DNA of 64,000 bases from Mycolicibacterium sphagni (GTDB lineage: Bacteria; Actinomycetota; Actinomycetes; Mycobacteriales; Mycobacteriaceae), in contig NZ_NOZR01000003.1 in NCBI RefSeq assembly GCF_002250655.1, forward strand, positions 62,001 to 126,000. Direction: 5' to 3'. Shown in pieces: positions 34,517-44,183 of the stretch; position 1 is the stretch's first letter; each line of letters starts with the position of its first letter. A program made the position numbers and the translations under genes. Under the pieces are notes generated by a model that did no database searches, was not told where the DNA came from, and saw only the letters and a list, made by a program, of their open reading frames with translations.

Positions 34517-36499
34517 ATGACGGCTACCGCCGAGCCGGCGACAACCGGCACAGCTGCGGCCATTCCACGGCGGGGGCAGCTCACCCCGCACCGGTGGGCG
34601 CTGCTGGTGCTGTTGGCCGCGACGGCCGTGCTCTACCTGTGGGATCTGGACCGCTCGGGCTGGGCCAACGCGTTCTACTCCGCGGCTGCGCAGTCCGGCG
34701 CGGCGTCGTGGAAGGCTTTCCTGTTCGGATCCTCCGACGCCGCGAACTCGATCACCGTCGACAAACCGCCGCTGGCGCTGTGGCTTCCGGCCCTCGGGGT
34801 ACGCATCTTCGGGCTCAACTCGTGGAGCATCCTGGTGCCCCAGGCTCTCATCGGGGTTGGCGCCGTAGCCCTGCTGTGGGACACCGTGCGCCGCCCCTTC
34901 GGCGAGACCGCCGGGTTGATCGCCGGCACGGTCCTGGCGCTAACCCCGGTGGCCGTCACGATCTTCCGCTACAACAATCCCGACGCGCTGCTGGTGCTCC
35001 TGATGATCGCCGCGGTGTGGGCGCTGCAGCGGGCCGTCACCGACGGGCGGGTGCGGTGGCTGCTGCTGTGCGGGGTCTTTCTGGGCCTGGGATATCTGAC
35101 CAAACAGCTCGAGGTGGCGTTGGTGATCCCGGCGCTGGCCATCACCTATCTGCTGGCCGGGCCACGATCATTGCTCGGCCGGGCCGGCCAGCTTCTCGCC
35201 GGCCTCGGCGCCGCGGTGGTCGCCGCCGGCTGGTGGGTGCTGCTGGTGCAGCTGTGGCCGGCCGGGAAGCGCCCGTGGATCGGTGGCACCCAGACCAATT
35301 CGATTCTCGAGCTGACCTTGCGCTACAACGGCTTCGGCCGGCTCAACGGTGACGAGCCGGGCAGCACCGGCTCACCGGGCTTCGTCTCGCCTGTCCACCT
35401 GGGTGGCCGGACCTCGGCGCACCCTTGGGGCGAGCCCGGAATCGGCCGGTTGTTCGAGCCGGAGCAGATCGGCGGCATCGGCTGGCTGCTGCCCGCCGCG
35501 CTGGTCTTCGGGATCGCGCTGCTGGTGTGGCAGGCCCGCGCCCCGCGGCGTGACCCGCAGCGCGCGGCCGTGGTGCTGTGGATGGTGTGGCTGGTGACCA
35601 CCGCGCTGGTATTCAGCTACATGGCCGGTATCTTCCACGCGTACTACACGGCGGCGCTGGCCCCTTCGATCGCGGCGGTGATCGGTATTGGCGCCACGAC
35701 ATGCTGGCGCGAACGTGAAAAGACCTGGGCCAAAGCCGTATTGGCGGTAGCTCTGGTACTGACCGCGACGACATCGGTGCTGGTGCTTCGGCACGTGCCC
35801 GACTACCACCCGTGGTTGCGCTGGGCCGTCCCGCTGGGCGCGATCGTCCTATTGGGCTGGCTGGTACAGACGGTGAGGGGAACCGACCGCATCCCGACGC
35901 CCTTGATCATCGCGGTCGCGGCACTGGTGGCCCTCAGCGGCCCGGCGGCCTACAGCGTCACGACGGTGATGCGAGGCAACGTCGGCGCAATGCCGATTGC
36001 CGGGCCCGTTCCCCGGGTCGTGACCGCGATGACCAAGGGCGTCGGGCCGGTCCAGCGTGCCCAGATCAAAGTCGCCAGCGGCCCCGGATTCCTGCTGCCC
36101 GCAGGGTCTCCCGGTGGCGGCATGCATCTGGCCGGGTGCTCGCTACTTGACTCGGGAGTACCCGACCAGCAGCTGGTCGACCTACTCGACGCCAATGCCG
36201 ATCGATACACCTGGGTGGCCGCCACGATCGGATCGGTTTGTGCGGCCGGCTACCAACTGGCCTCCGGGCATCCGGTGATGCCGGTCGGTGGCTTCAACGG
36301 CACCGACCCGTCGCCGGCACCCGACGAATTCCTGCGCCTCGCGCTGTCCAAGCGGATCCACTATTTCATCGTCACCAACCCTGTCCACGAGGATAAGTGG
36401 GGGCACCTGGACACCAATGCGCTGATCCAGCAATGGGTTCAGCGCAACTTCACCCCGACCATCGTCGGCAGGGTGATGGTCTACGACCTGACGACCTAG
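34517..36499 (+). CDS. GT39/ArnT-like polyprenyl-sugar glycosyltransferase
   Basis: 660-residue polytopic GT-C enzyme from ATG 34517. Helix 1 is HRWALLVLLAATAVLYLWDL; the extracytoplasmic loop has DRSGWANAFYSAAAQSGAAS with further acidic residues and the VDKPPLALWLPALG motif of the ArnT/PMT family. Ten or more helices follow, then a soluble C-terminal domain of about 170 residues (LLPAGSPGGGMHLAGCSLLD). It transfers a sugar from polyprenyl phosphate outside the membrane. The acceptor (lipoglycan, arabinogalactan or protein) is not indicated. Operon with the GT2-GtrA gene; the pair is inserted between HIT and the KSI-like gene relative to Mtb. Confidence 0.9.
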   Translation: MTATAEPATTGTAAAIPRRGQLTPHRWALLVLLAATAVLYLWDLDRSGWANAFYSAAAQSGAASWKAFLFGSSDAANSITVDKPPLALWLPALGVRIFGLNSWSILVPQALIGVGAVALLWDTVRRPFGETAGLIAGTVLALTPVAVTIFRYNNPDALLVLLMIAAVWALQRAVTDGRVRWLLLCGVFLGLGYLTKQLEVALVIPALAITYLLAGPRSLLGRAGQLLAGLGAAVVAAGWWVLLVQLWPAGKRPWIGGTQTNSILELTLRYNGFGRLNGDEPGSTGSPGFVSPVHLGGRTSAHPWGEPGIGRLFEPEQIGGIGWLLPAALVFGIALLVWQARAPRRDPQRAAVVLWMVWLVTTALVFSYMAGIFHAYYTAALAPSIAAVIGIGATTCWREREKTWAKAVLAVALVLTATTSVLVLRHVPDYHPWLRWAVPLGAIVLLGWLVQTVRGTDRIPTPLIIAVAALVALSGPAAYSVTTVMRGNVGAMPIAGPVPRVVTAMTKGVGPVQRAQIKVASGPGFLLPAGSPGGGMHLAGCSLLDSGVPDQQLVDLLDANADRYTWVAATIGSVCAAGYQLASGHPVMPVGGFNGTDPSPAPDEFLRLALSKRIHYFIVTNPVHEDKWGHLDTNALIQQWVQRNFTPTIVGRVMVYDLTT

Positions 36500-36500
36500 T

Positions 36501-37376
36501 TCAGGCCAGCATCTCCGCAATCTCGTCGATCGACCAGGGCGGGGTGCCGTTGTGCTCCCGGTAGCCGATGAAGCTCGGGGTAGGTCGGTCGAAGCGGCCA
36601 ACGAAATTCCCTGCGGCGATGAAGATCTGGCCGGTGATCTTGCTGGCGAGGTTGCTGACGAGGTAGGCGTACGTCGGGGCGACATACTCCGGCGGCGCGG
36701 CATCGACCGCGCCCTGCGCGCTGACCTCGTCGAGTAGGCCGCGCCGCTGCAGCGACGCGATCTGTTCCTCGAAGTCGGGCCCGGTCGACAGCCGGGTCTT
36801 GGCGCCGGGGCACACCACGTTCGCCCGGACCCCGTGTTCGGCGAGTTCGGCCGCGATGGCCATGGTCAGTCCGTTCACCCCGCCCTTGCCGGCCGGGTAG
36901 CCGGTGCCACCGTAATCACCAAGGAATGCGAAGGAACTGGTGTTGACGATCGCACCACGGCCCCTGGCCACCATCTTCGGTGCCGCCGCACGGCACGTGG
37001 CGAACGTGGTCAGCAGGTGGATGTCGATCAGGTGGCGGAATTCTTCGGTGGTGACGTTGAGGATCGAGGATCCGGGCGGTTCGGGTGCTCCGGCGCAGTT
37101 GACCAGTGCGTCTACGGCACCGAATTCCTTCTCGCACAGGTCGATCAGATCCGCGGCGACCGCGTCGTCGGAGGCTGAGCCGGCGTGTGCGACGGCTCGG
37201 CCCCCGGCTTGGGTGCTGTTGATGGTGGCGACTGTCACTTCGGTGGCCGCCGCATCGCGCCCGTTGACCACCACATTTGCGCCGCATTGGGCCAGTAGCG
37301 CCGACACTGCGGCCCCGATACCCCGAGAACCGCCTACGACTACCGCGCCGAGTCCCTGCAGCGGCCGGTCACTCAC
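36501..37376 (-). CDS. Short-chain dehydrogenase/reductase
   Basis: 291-residue SDR starting MSDRPLQGLGAVVVGGSRGI at 37376. GGSRGIG loop; VNCAGAPEPPG instead of NNAG; IVNTSSFAF; YPAGKGG gives Tyr and Lys (YxxxK). An extended substrate loop and the tail GNFVGRFDRPTPSFIGYREH are reminiscent of bile-acid or steroid SDRs, but that is weak. It overlaps the KSI-like gene by 8 bases, so both are co-translated. One base separates it from the convergent glycosyltransferase stop. Confidence 0.9.
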   Translation of the reverse strand: MSDRPLQGLGAVVVGGSRGIGAAVSALLAQCGANVVVNGRDAAATEVTVATINSTQAGGRAVAHAGSASDDAVAADLIDLCEKEFGAVDALVNCAGAPEPPGSSILNVTTEEFRHLIDIHLLTTFATCRAAAPKMVARGRGAIVNTSSFAFLGDYGGTGYPAGKGGVNGLTMAIAAELAEHGVRANVVCPGAKTRLSTGPDFEEQIASLQRRGLLDEVSAQGAVDAAPPEYVAPTYAYLVSNLASKITGQIFIAAGNFVGRFDRPTPSFIGYREHNGTPPWSIDEIAEMLA

Positions 37377-37800
37377 CGTCGGCGGGCGCCTGGCCGAACT
37401 GCATGCCGTCCATGTTCCAGTAGCCGCGCATGTTGATGATCAGGCCGGCGTCGTTGACCTTGTAGGTGAATACGCCGCGCACCGTACTGGTCAGGCCGCC
37501 CTCGAACTGGCTCCGCAGCACCAGGATGTGCGCGACTTCGTTGGGCGAGCTGGACGGGAACGTCTCTTCGCAGGTGACCCGGAGGTTATTGATCGAGATG
37601 TTGGCGTCGTAGAACGCCGCGACGGCTTCCTTGCCGCGCACGCCGTCACCGTCGGGGTTGGTGATCGCCTGCCCGATCGGATCCTCGACGACGACGTCGT
37701 CGGCCATCAGGGCCAGCCATCCCTCACGGTCGTGCGACATCACGGCCTTCCAGGATGCCTGCGAAGCGGCCAGTGCCGGTGTCTGCTCGGTAGTGGTCAT
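37369..37800 (-). CDS. KSI-like NTF2-fold steroid-binding protein (Rv0760c-like)
   Basis: 143 residues, SnoaL/NTF2-like fold. DHDREGWLALMADDVVVEDP near the N terminus and MRGYWNMDGM near the C terminus match the ketosteroid-isomerase-like layout. The position before adhB equals Mtb Rv0760c, whose protein binds steroids but is a poor isomerase, as I recall. The gene has AAGGAG 9 bases before ATG 37800. A very strong hairpin separates it from adhB, so it probably has its own promoter. It overlaps the downstream SDR. Confidence 0.88.
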   Translation of the reverse strand: MTTTEQTPALAASQASWKAVMSHDREGWLALMADDVVVEDPIGQAITNPDGDGVRGKEAVAAFYDANISINNLRVTCEETFPSSSPNEVAHILVLRSQFEGGLTSTVRGVFTYKVNDAGLIINMRGYWNMDGMQFGQAPADGE

Positions 37801-37820
37801 GATTCGTCTCCTTGAATGAT

Positions 37821-37867
37821 TTCCGGGCCGTGCCCGCGCCCTAAGGCAAGGCGGGCACGGCCCGGAA
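37821..37867 (-). terminator. 17-bp perfect hairpin, terminator after adhB
   Basis: TTCCGGGCCGTGCCCGC (37821-37837) and GCGGGCACGGCCCGGAA (37851-37867) are exact reverse complements around a 13-base loop. It lies 24 bases past the adhB stop and 21 bases before the KSI-like start on the same strand. No U-run, but stem strength makes intrinsic termination or processing likely. Confidence 0.8.
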
Positions 37868-37890
37868 GGTCCTCCGACGACACGCTTAGG

Positions 37891-39018
37891 TCAGCGGTCC
37901 TCGTCGGTGTAGCGGATGACGCCACGGATGTTGCGGCCCTCGAGCATGTCCTTGTAGCCGTCGTTGATCTGTTCGAGCTTGTACTGCCTGGTGACCATGT
38001 CGTCGAGGTTGAGCTTGCCCGCCTTGTACATCGACAGCAGCTGCGGAATATCGAAGTGCGGGTTGCCGCCACCGAAGATGGTGCCCTGCAGGTTCTTCTG
38101 CATCAGGGTCAGCATCGCCAGATTGATCGTTGCCTCGTTCTCCATGATGCTGCCCATCGCGGTCAGCACGCAGGTGCCGCCCTTGGACGTGATGCCCAGA
38201 TAGCTGTCGACATCCTTGCCGTGCAGCTCGCCGACCGTGACGATGACCTTGCGGGCCATCAAGCCCCAGGTGGCCTCGGCAATGCCGGCCGCGGCCGCTT
38301 CGATGTCGGGATAGACGTGCGTGGCACCGAATTTCAGCGCCTGATCGCGTTTCCACTCGACCGGGTCGATCGCGAAGATGTAGCGCGCACCGGCGTTGAC
38401 CGCACCCTGCAGCGCCGACATGCCAACGCCACCGATGCCGACGATCGCGACGTCCTCACCGGGACGGACGTCGCCGCTGCGGACCGCTGAGCCGTAGCCC
38501 GTCGTGACGCCGCAGCCCACCAGGCACGCCACCTCGAACGGGATGGACTTGTCGATCTTCACCACCGAGCTCTTGTGCACCACCATGTACGGGCTGAATG
38601 TGCCCAGCAGGGTCATCGGGAAGACGGGCTGACCCTTGGCTGTGATGCGGTGGGTGCCGTCGGAGACGGCCTGTCCACCGAGCAGCCCGGCGCCCAGATC
38701 GCAGAGGTTGCGCATGCCGGCCTGACAGGACGGACACTCTCCGCAGGACGGGATGAACGAGAGCACAACGTGATCGCCGGGCTCGAGGTTATCCACGCCG
38801 GGACCGACCTCGGTGACGATACCGGCGCCCTCGTGGCCGCCGAGCACCGGGAAACCGAACATCGGGATGCCACCGGTGACCAGATGGTGGTCCGAGTGAC
38901 ACATGCCCGAAGCTTCCATCTGGATCTTGACTTCGTCCTTGACCGGATCGCCGATTTCGATTTCCTCGATCGACCACGGCTGGTTGAACTCCCAGATGAG
39001 AGCACCTTTTGTCTTCAC
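37891..39018 (-). CDS. adhB: NDMA-dependent/class III zinc alcohol dehydrogenase AdhB
   Basis: 375 residues. Catalytic zinc: Cys and His in GMCHSDHHLV and GGHEGAGIV plus a late Cys (LVGCGVTTGYG). The structural zinc lobe CGECPSCQAGMRNLC has four Cys. The Rossmann loop is VGIGGVGMSALQGAV. Full length and position equal Mtb Rv0761c, an NDMA/mycothiol-type ADH. It oxidises primary alcohols with bound NAD(H). First gene downstream of the Rv0762c-like gene, 171 bases from it; a GAACGTGTTC palindrome lies upstream. Confidence 0.95.
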   Translation of the reverse strand: MKTKGALIWEFNQPWSIEEIEIGDPVKDEVKIQMEASGMCHSDHHLVTGGIPMFGFPVLGGHEGAGIVTEVGPGVDNLEPGDHVVLSFIPSCGECPSCQAGMRNLCDLGAGLLGGQAVSDGTHRITAKGQPVFPMTLLGTFSPYMVVHKSSVVKIDKSIPFEVACLVGCGVTTGYGSAVRSGDVRPGEDVAIVGIGGVGMSALQGAVNAGARYIFAIDPVEWKRDQALKFGATHVYPDIEAAAAGIAEATWGLMARKVIVTVGELHGKDVDSYLGITSKGGTCVLTAMGSIMENEATINLAMLTLMQKNLQGTIFGGGNPHFDIPQLLSMYKAGKLNLDDMVTRQYKLEQINDGYKDMLEGRNIRGVIRYTDEDR

Positions 39019-39101
39019 AGCGAACCTCCACTCGCGAAACCCGGCCCCGGTCTCCTCCAGGGCGGCCGGCTGTGCCGGATGGTCAATCTAGGCCAAAATT
39101 A

Positions 39102-39111
39102 GAACGTGTTC
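39102..39111. promoter_or_regulatory. GAACGTGTTC palindrome upstream of adhB
   Basis: GAAC-GT-GTTC sits 84 bases before the adhB ATG, inside TTAGAACGTGTTCCTG. It matches TnnAACnnGTTnn but has T where the KstR consensus has the final A. The same core occurs near 4174. Candidate TetR-family operator; the protein is not identified. Confidence 0.35.
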
Positions 39112-39189
39112 CTGTCCTGCGGACCATTATGACCTCCGTCACCTATTAAGTCACTGCCGGGGGCCGGTTTCTTGACGGCTGTCGAGTAT

Positions 39190-39738
39190 TCACCAGATCG
39201 GGACGGGGGCCTCACCGAGGGGGTAGTAGCCGGGTAGCTTCTCGCCGGCGAGGCTGCGCTCGATGCGCTTCTGCATGGTCGCAGTCAGGTCTCCCGAGGA
39301 GATGAGGTTGACGAACGCCTTCTGCACGTGGCCGAAGTCGAAGAAGTCGCGCTGCCATTCGATCAGCAGATCGTCGTTCAACCGGAACCAGCTGCCGCCG
39401 ATGCCGTAGATCTCGTCCTTGGTTCCGTCGGACTTGTTGGCGATCTGCTTCCAGAAGCCGACGATCTCGTTCTGCTTCTCGTCGATCAGCACCTTCTGGT
39501 ACTCGTAGACCCAGTTCTCCAGGCCTTCCATCTCCAGGCCCAGCGCGACGTCGCGGATCTGGTCCTTACCGACGCACATGACGTCTTCCTTGGGGCCGAT
39601 GTTCCAGCCGTAGGTGGCGTCGTCGGTGTAGAACTCCGCCAGATTCGTCCAGTCGCCGGCCTTCTCGCTGTCCTTGTTGGCCTGCAGCCAGCGCTGGACC
39701 CAGTCGTCGAGTGCTTCTCGTGTGGAGGATGAAGTCAT
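39190..39738 (-). CDS. SnoaL/NTF2-like protein (Rv0762c-like)
   Basis: 182 residues from ATG 39738 (MTSSSTREALDDWVQRWLQA). Aromatic and acidic residues mark an NTF2-like barrel: WTNLAEFYTDDATYGWNIGP, DEIYGIGGSWFRLNDDLLIE and WQRDFFDFGHVQKAF. The ferredoxin stop is 12 bases upstream. Matches the Mtb Rv0762c position; function unknown. Given CYP51 and ferredoxin upstream, a sterol-related accessory role is plausible but unproven. Confidence 0.88.
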   Translation of the reverse strand: MTSSSTREALDDWVQRWLQANKDSEKAGDWTNLAEFYTDDATYGWNIGPKEDVMCVGKDQIRDVALGLEMEGLENWVYEYQKVLIDEKQNEIVGFWKQIANKSDGTKDEIYGIGGSWFRLNDDLLIEWQRDFFDFGHVQKAFVNLISSGDLTATMQKRIERSLAGEKLPGYYPLGEAPVPIW

Positions 39739-39749
39739 TGTTCCGCCTT

Positions 39750-41316
<1,567 letters not shown>

Positions 41317-41317
<1 letters not shown>

Positions 41318-42177
41318 TAGATCGATTCCCTTCTCGCTTCGCTCGCGCCCGCCGGACCGGGCATTCCTTCCTCGCCGAGGGCGAGCTTCTGACGAGATGT
41401 GTTGTCGGCCAGCGGAGCTTCGGGCTGGAGCTCCATGTTCGCGATGAAGCTGCCGCGGGGGGTCTCCGCGACAAATGTGATGGCGCGCGCGAGGTCGGCG
41501 GCGCGCATGAAGTAGTCATGTCGCGCTTGGCCCCACTTGGCCCAGTCTTCCAGTGCAGGTCCGATGAGTTCGGCCGGCAGGCTCCAGCCCATCGAGGTCT
41601 TGGTCGGGCCGGGATGGACGATGGAGGCGCGCACCCCGGTGCCTTCCAGTTCCATCTGGTAGTTGGTCACCATCGAAACCAGGGCGGCCTTGGCCGCACC
41701 GTAGGCGCCCATGTGGGGCCGTGGCCGCAGCGACACATCAGATCCCACGAAGATCAGGTCGCCGCGCTGCCGATCGAGCATGCCCGGCAGGACTGCGGAG
41801 GCGACCCGGTAGGCGCCGACCAGATGGATCTGCATCTGGGACTCGAACTCGTCGATGCTGATCGAGTCGAGCTTGCCGAAGTACGTGTCACCCGCACCGG
41901 CCACCAGTACCTCGATCTCGCCGAGTTCGGAAGTGGTCTGCTCCACGGCGGCCTTCACCGAGTCGGGGTCGGTGACGTCCAGGTGCACCGCGATTGCCTC
42001 GCCACCGTCGGCACGGATCTTCTCGACGATCTCCCGCAGCTTGTCCACCCGACGGGCGCCGAGAGCGACGGGAAAACCGTTGGCGGCGAGCTTGATCGCG
42101 GTGGCTTCACCGATTCCGGATGACGCACCCGCGACCAGCGCGGGCCTGCGGTCGGGAAGAGGATCGAAACGTGGCAA
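41317..42177 (-). CDS. Short-chain dehydrogenase (Rv0765c-like)
   Basis: 286 residues. PALVAGASSGIGEATAIKLA (GxxxGxG), VAGAGDTYFG in place of NNAG, DLIFVGSDVSLRP, YGAAKAALVS (YxxxK). The stop overlaps the CYP51 start by one base; start ATG 42177 is 15 bases from the CYP123 stop. Part of the tetR-cyp123-sdr-cyp51-fdx run. Likely redox partner step for the P450 products, inferred from context. Confidence 0.92.
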
Positions 42178-42191
42178 TTCAACGGCTCCTT

Positions 42192-43406
42192 CTAGCGAGA
42201 CTGCACTGTCATGGGCAGATGGGCGAAACCGCGGACGTTGCTGGAGTGGACGCGCACCGAATTGGCCTCGTCGACTTCATATCCGCGGATACGTTTCAAC
42301 AACTCTTCCAGGGCTACCCGGGCCTCCATGCGAGCCAGGTGGGCGCCGAGGCAGAAGTGCGCGCCGCTGCCGAAGCTCTGCAGCTTGGCGCCGATGTCGC
42401 GGCCGATGAGGAAGTCGTCGGGATTCTCGAAGGCCCGCTCGTCGCGATGCGCCGACCCCGGCAGGAGCAGGACCACATCGCCGTCGGGAAGGACAGTGTC
42501 GTACAGGGTCAGATCGCCAACCACGGTACGCGCCAGGATCTGGCTCGACGTGTCGTAGCGCAGCGTCTCCTCGACCCACAGCGGCACCCGGGACAGGTCG
42601 GTGTAGACGTCGGTCAGCTGGTCGGGGTTCTTGTGGCCCCAAAAGGCCGCGTTGGCAAGCAGTTTGGTGGTGGTCTCGTTGCCGGCGATCACCATCAGGA
42701 ACATGAATCCGAGGACCTCGTCGTCGGTCAGCCGGTCGCCGTCGATCTCGGCGTCCAGCAGGGCCGTCGTCAGGTCGTCGCCTGCGCTCTTACGCCGCTC
42801 CTCGACCATCGCCTGGTAGTAGACGATCAGGTTGAGCGACGCCTCGACGGCCTCCGGCGGAACGTCGGTGACCCCTTCGTCGCGGTGCATCACGCCGTCG
42901 GCCCAGGCCCGGACCTGCACGCGGTCGGCCTCGGGCACGCCCATCAGCTCGGAGATCACGTCCATGGGCAGCTTGCCTGCGAACTCGTCGACGTAGTCGA
43001 CGGTCTCGCCGGCAGCCGCCTTCTCGAGCATGGTGTCGAGGTGCTTGACCGCGATCTCGGTGACTCGGGGCTCGAGTTCGCGAATCCGCCTGGGCGTGAA
43101 CCCTTTCGAGACCAGCGTGCGCAGGCGTAGATGGGAGGGATCGTCCATGGCGAGGAAGGACATGGTCTTCGATGCGTGTGGCCCGCGGGACGCCGGATCC
43201 AGTGAGACGCCGAACTTGTTCGAGAGCGTGGTGCTGTTGCGGAAGCCCTGCAAGACATCCTGATGCCGGGACAGCGCCCAGAACTTGAGCTCTTCGTTGT
43301 AATACAGCGGTGCTTCGTCGCGCAGACGCTTGTAGTACGGGTACGGGTCCTCGTGGAAGTCGTAGTTGTAGGGATCCAGCGTCACGTCTGGAGTCTGTAC
43401 GTTCAT
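42192..43406 (-). CDS. Cytochrome P450, CYP123-like (Rv0766c position)
   Basis: 404 residues. ATG 43406 overlaps the TetR stop by 4 bases and starts MNVQTPDVTLDPYNYDFHED. Features: FLAMDDPSHLRLRTLVSKGF (C-helix), I-helix VIAGNETTTKLLANA, EETLRYDTSSQ, and the heme loop FGSGAHFCLGAHLARME with Cys. Family and substrate not proven; position in the CYP51 cluster matches Mtb cyp123. Confidence 0.93.
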   Translation of the reverse strand: MNVQTPDVTLDPYNYDFHEDPYPYYKRLRDEAPLYYNEELKFWALSRHQDVLQGFRNSTTLSNKFGVSLDPASRGPHASKTMSFLAMDDPSHLRLRTLVSKGFTPRRIRELEPRVTEIAVKHLDTMLEKAAAGETVDYVDEFAGKLPMDVISELMGVPEADRVQVRAWADGVMHRDEGVTDVPPEAVEASLNLIVYYQAMVEERRKSAGDDLTTALLDAEIDGDRLTDDEVLGFMFLMVIAGNETTTKLLANAAFWGHKNPDQLTDVYTDLSRVPLWVEETLRYDTSSQILARTVVGDLTLYDTVLPDGDVVLLLPGSAHRDERAFENPDDFLIGRDIGAKLQSFGSGAHFCLGAHLARMEARVALEELLKRIRGYEVDEANSVRVHSSNVRGFAHLPMTVQSR

Positions 43407-44008
43407 TCGTTCTCTCCCACGTGGTCTCCTAAAATGAGTCCCGCGACGTACCCGATCCGGTCGGCGACCTGGCGGTAGCTCATGGTGCCGGTGCCGGCGT
43501 GCACGAGCGCGCCGTAATACGTCATCTCCAGCGCGGACACGATCTGCGGGTCGGCGTCCGGCCCCAGCGCCGATTTGATCCGTTTGTGGATTTCGGCTCC
43601 GATGCGTTCGCGTGCCGGGAGTACCCCGGCGTCGTTGCTCAACATGGCGGTGGTGCACGCCGCAGCGAACTCCGGCTCGTCGGCGATCACCAACGCCAGG
43701 CTGCGCAGTGACTGCTCGACGCGCTGCAGGCGGGTGTCGTTGACGTCGGTGAAGTAAGGGACCTCGCGCATCAGGTCGAGGTAGACCTCGGCGATCAGAT
43801 GGTTCTTCGAGGAGAAGTAGGTGTAAGCGGTCGCCGGTGCCACCTTCGCGCGGGCGGCGACCGCGCGGACCGTCAGATCGGTGTAGGAGGACTCGCGCAG
43901 CATCTCCAGGCCGGCACGCAGCACCTTGCGGAACGTCTCCTCCTGGCGGCGATTGCGCGGCGCGGCATCGTCACCTGGGGTGACGGCAAGCACGGCATCG
44001 CTGGACAC
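43403..44008 (-). CDS. TetR-family regulator of the P450 cluster (Rv0767c-like)
   Basis: 201 residues from GTG 44008. Helix-turn-helix: LTVRAVAARAKVAPATAYTY with FSSKNHLIAEVYLDLM. The ligand domain is large and acidic. ATGA overlap with the CYP123 gene makes it the first gene of the cyp123/sdr/cyp51/fdx operon. Palindromes GGACACATGTCC over its own start and GGACACGTGTCC before aldA are the likely operators. Confidence 0.93.
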   Translation of the reverse strand: MSSDAVLAVTPGDDAAPRNRRQEETFRKVLRAGLEMLRESSYTDLTVRAVAARAKVAPATAYTYFSSKNHLIAEVYLDLMREVPYFTDVNDTRLQRVEQSLRSLALVIADEPEFAAACTTAMLSNDAGVLPARERIGAEIHKRIKSALGPDADPQIVSALEMTYYGALVHAGTGTMSYRQVADRIGYVAGLILGDHVGENE

Positions 44009-44014
44009 ATGTCC
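44003..44014. promoter_or_regulatory. Operator-like palindrome over the tetR start
   Basis: GGACA-CA-TGTCC: the two 5-bp arms are perfect. It overlaps the GTG start of the TetR gene, a good place for autorepression. Its sister site is 147 bases away at 44150. Confidence 0.65.
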
Positions 44015-44149
44015 AAGTTATCGGACAGGCACCGCCGTAGGCAAGTGATTGCATTGAAGTCCCATGTCACAGGCTTGACGTGAGTTCGCTTCGCGAAGAA
44101 CCTTGCGCCACCGAGGCGTCTGTGGCTATGGTGCGAAAGACAGAATCTC

Positions 44150-44161
44150 GGACACGTGTCC
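44150..44161. promoter_or_regulatory. Operator-like palindrome upstream of aldA
   Basis: GGACACGTGTCC is a fully symmetric 12-mer ending 22 bases before the aldA ATG. It is the same motif as 44003-44014, differing only at the centre. Two copies flanking one divergent promoter region are strong evidence for a shared regulator. Confidence 0.75.
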
Positions 44162-44183
44162 AATGAAGCAGACGGGAGTCGGG

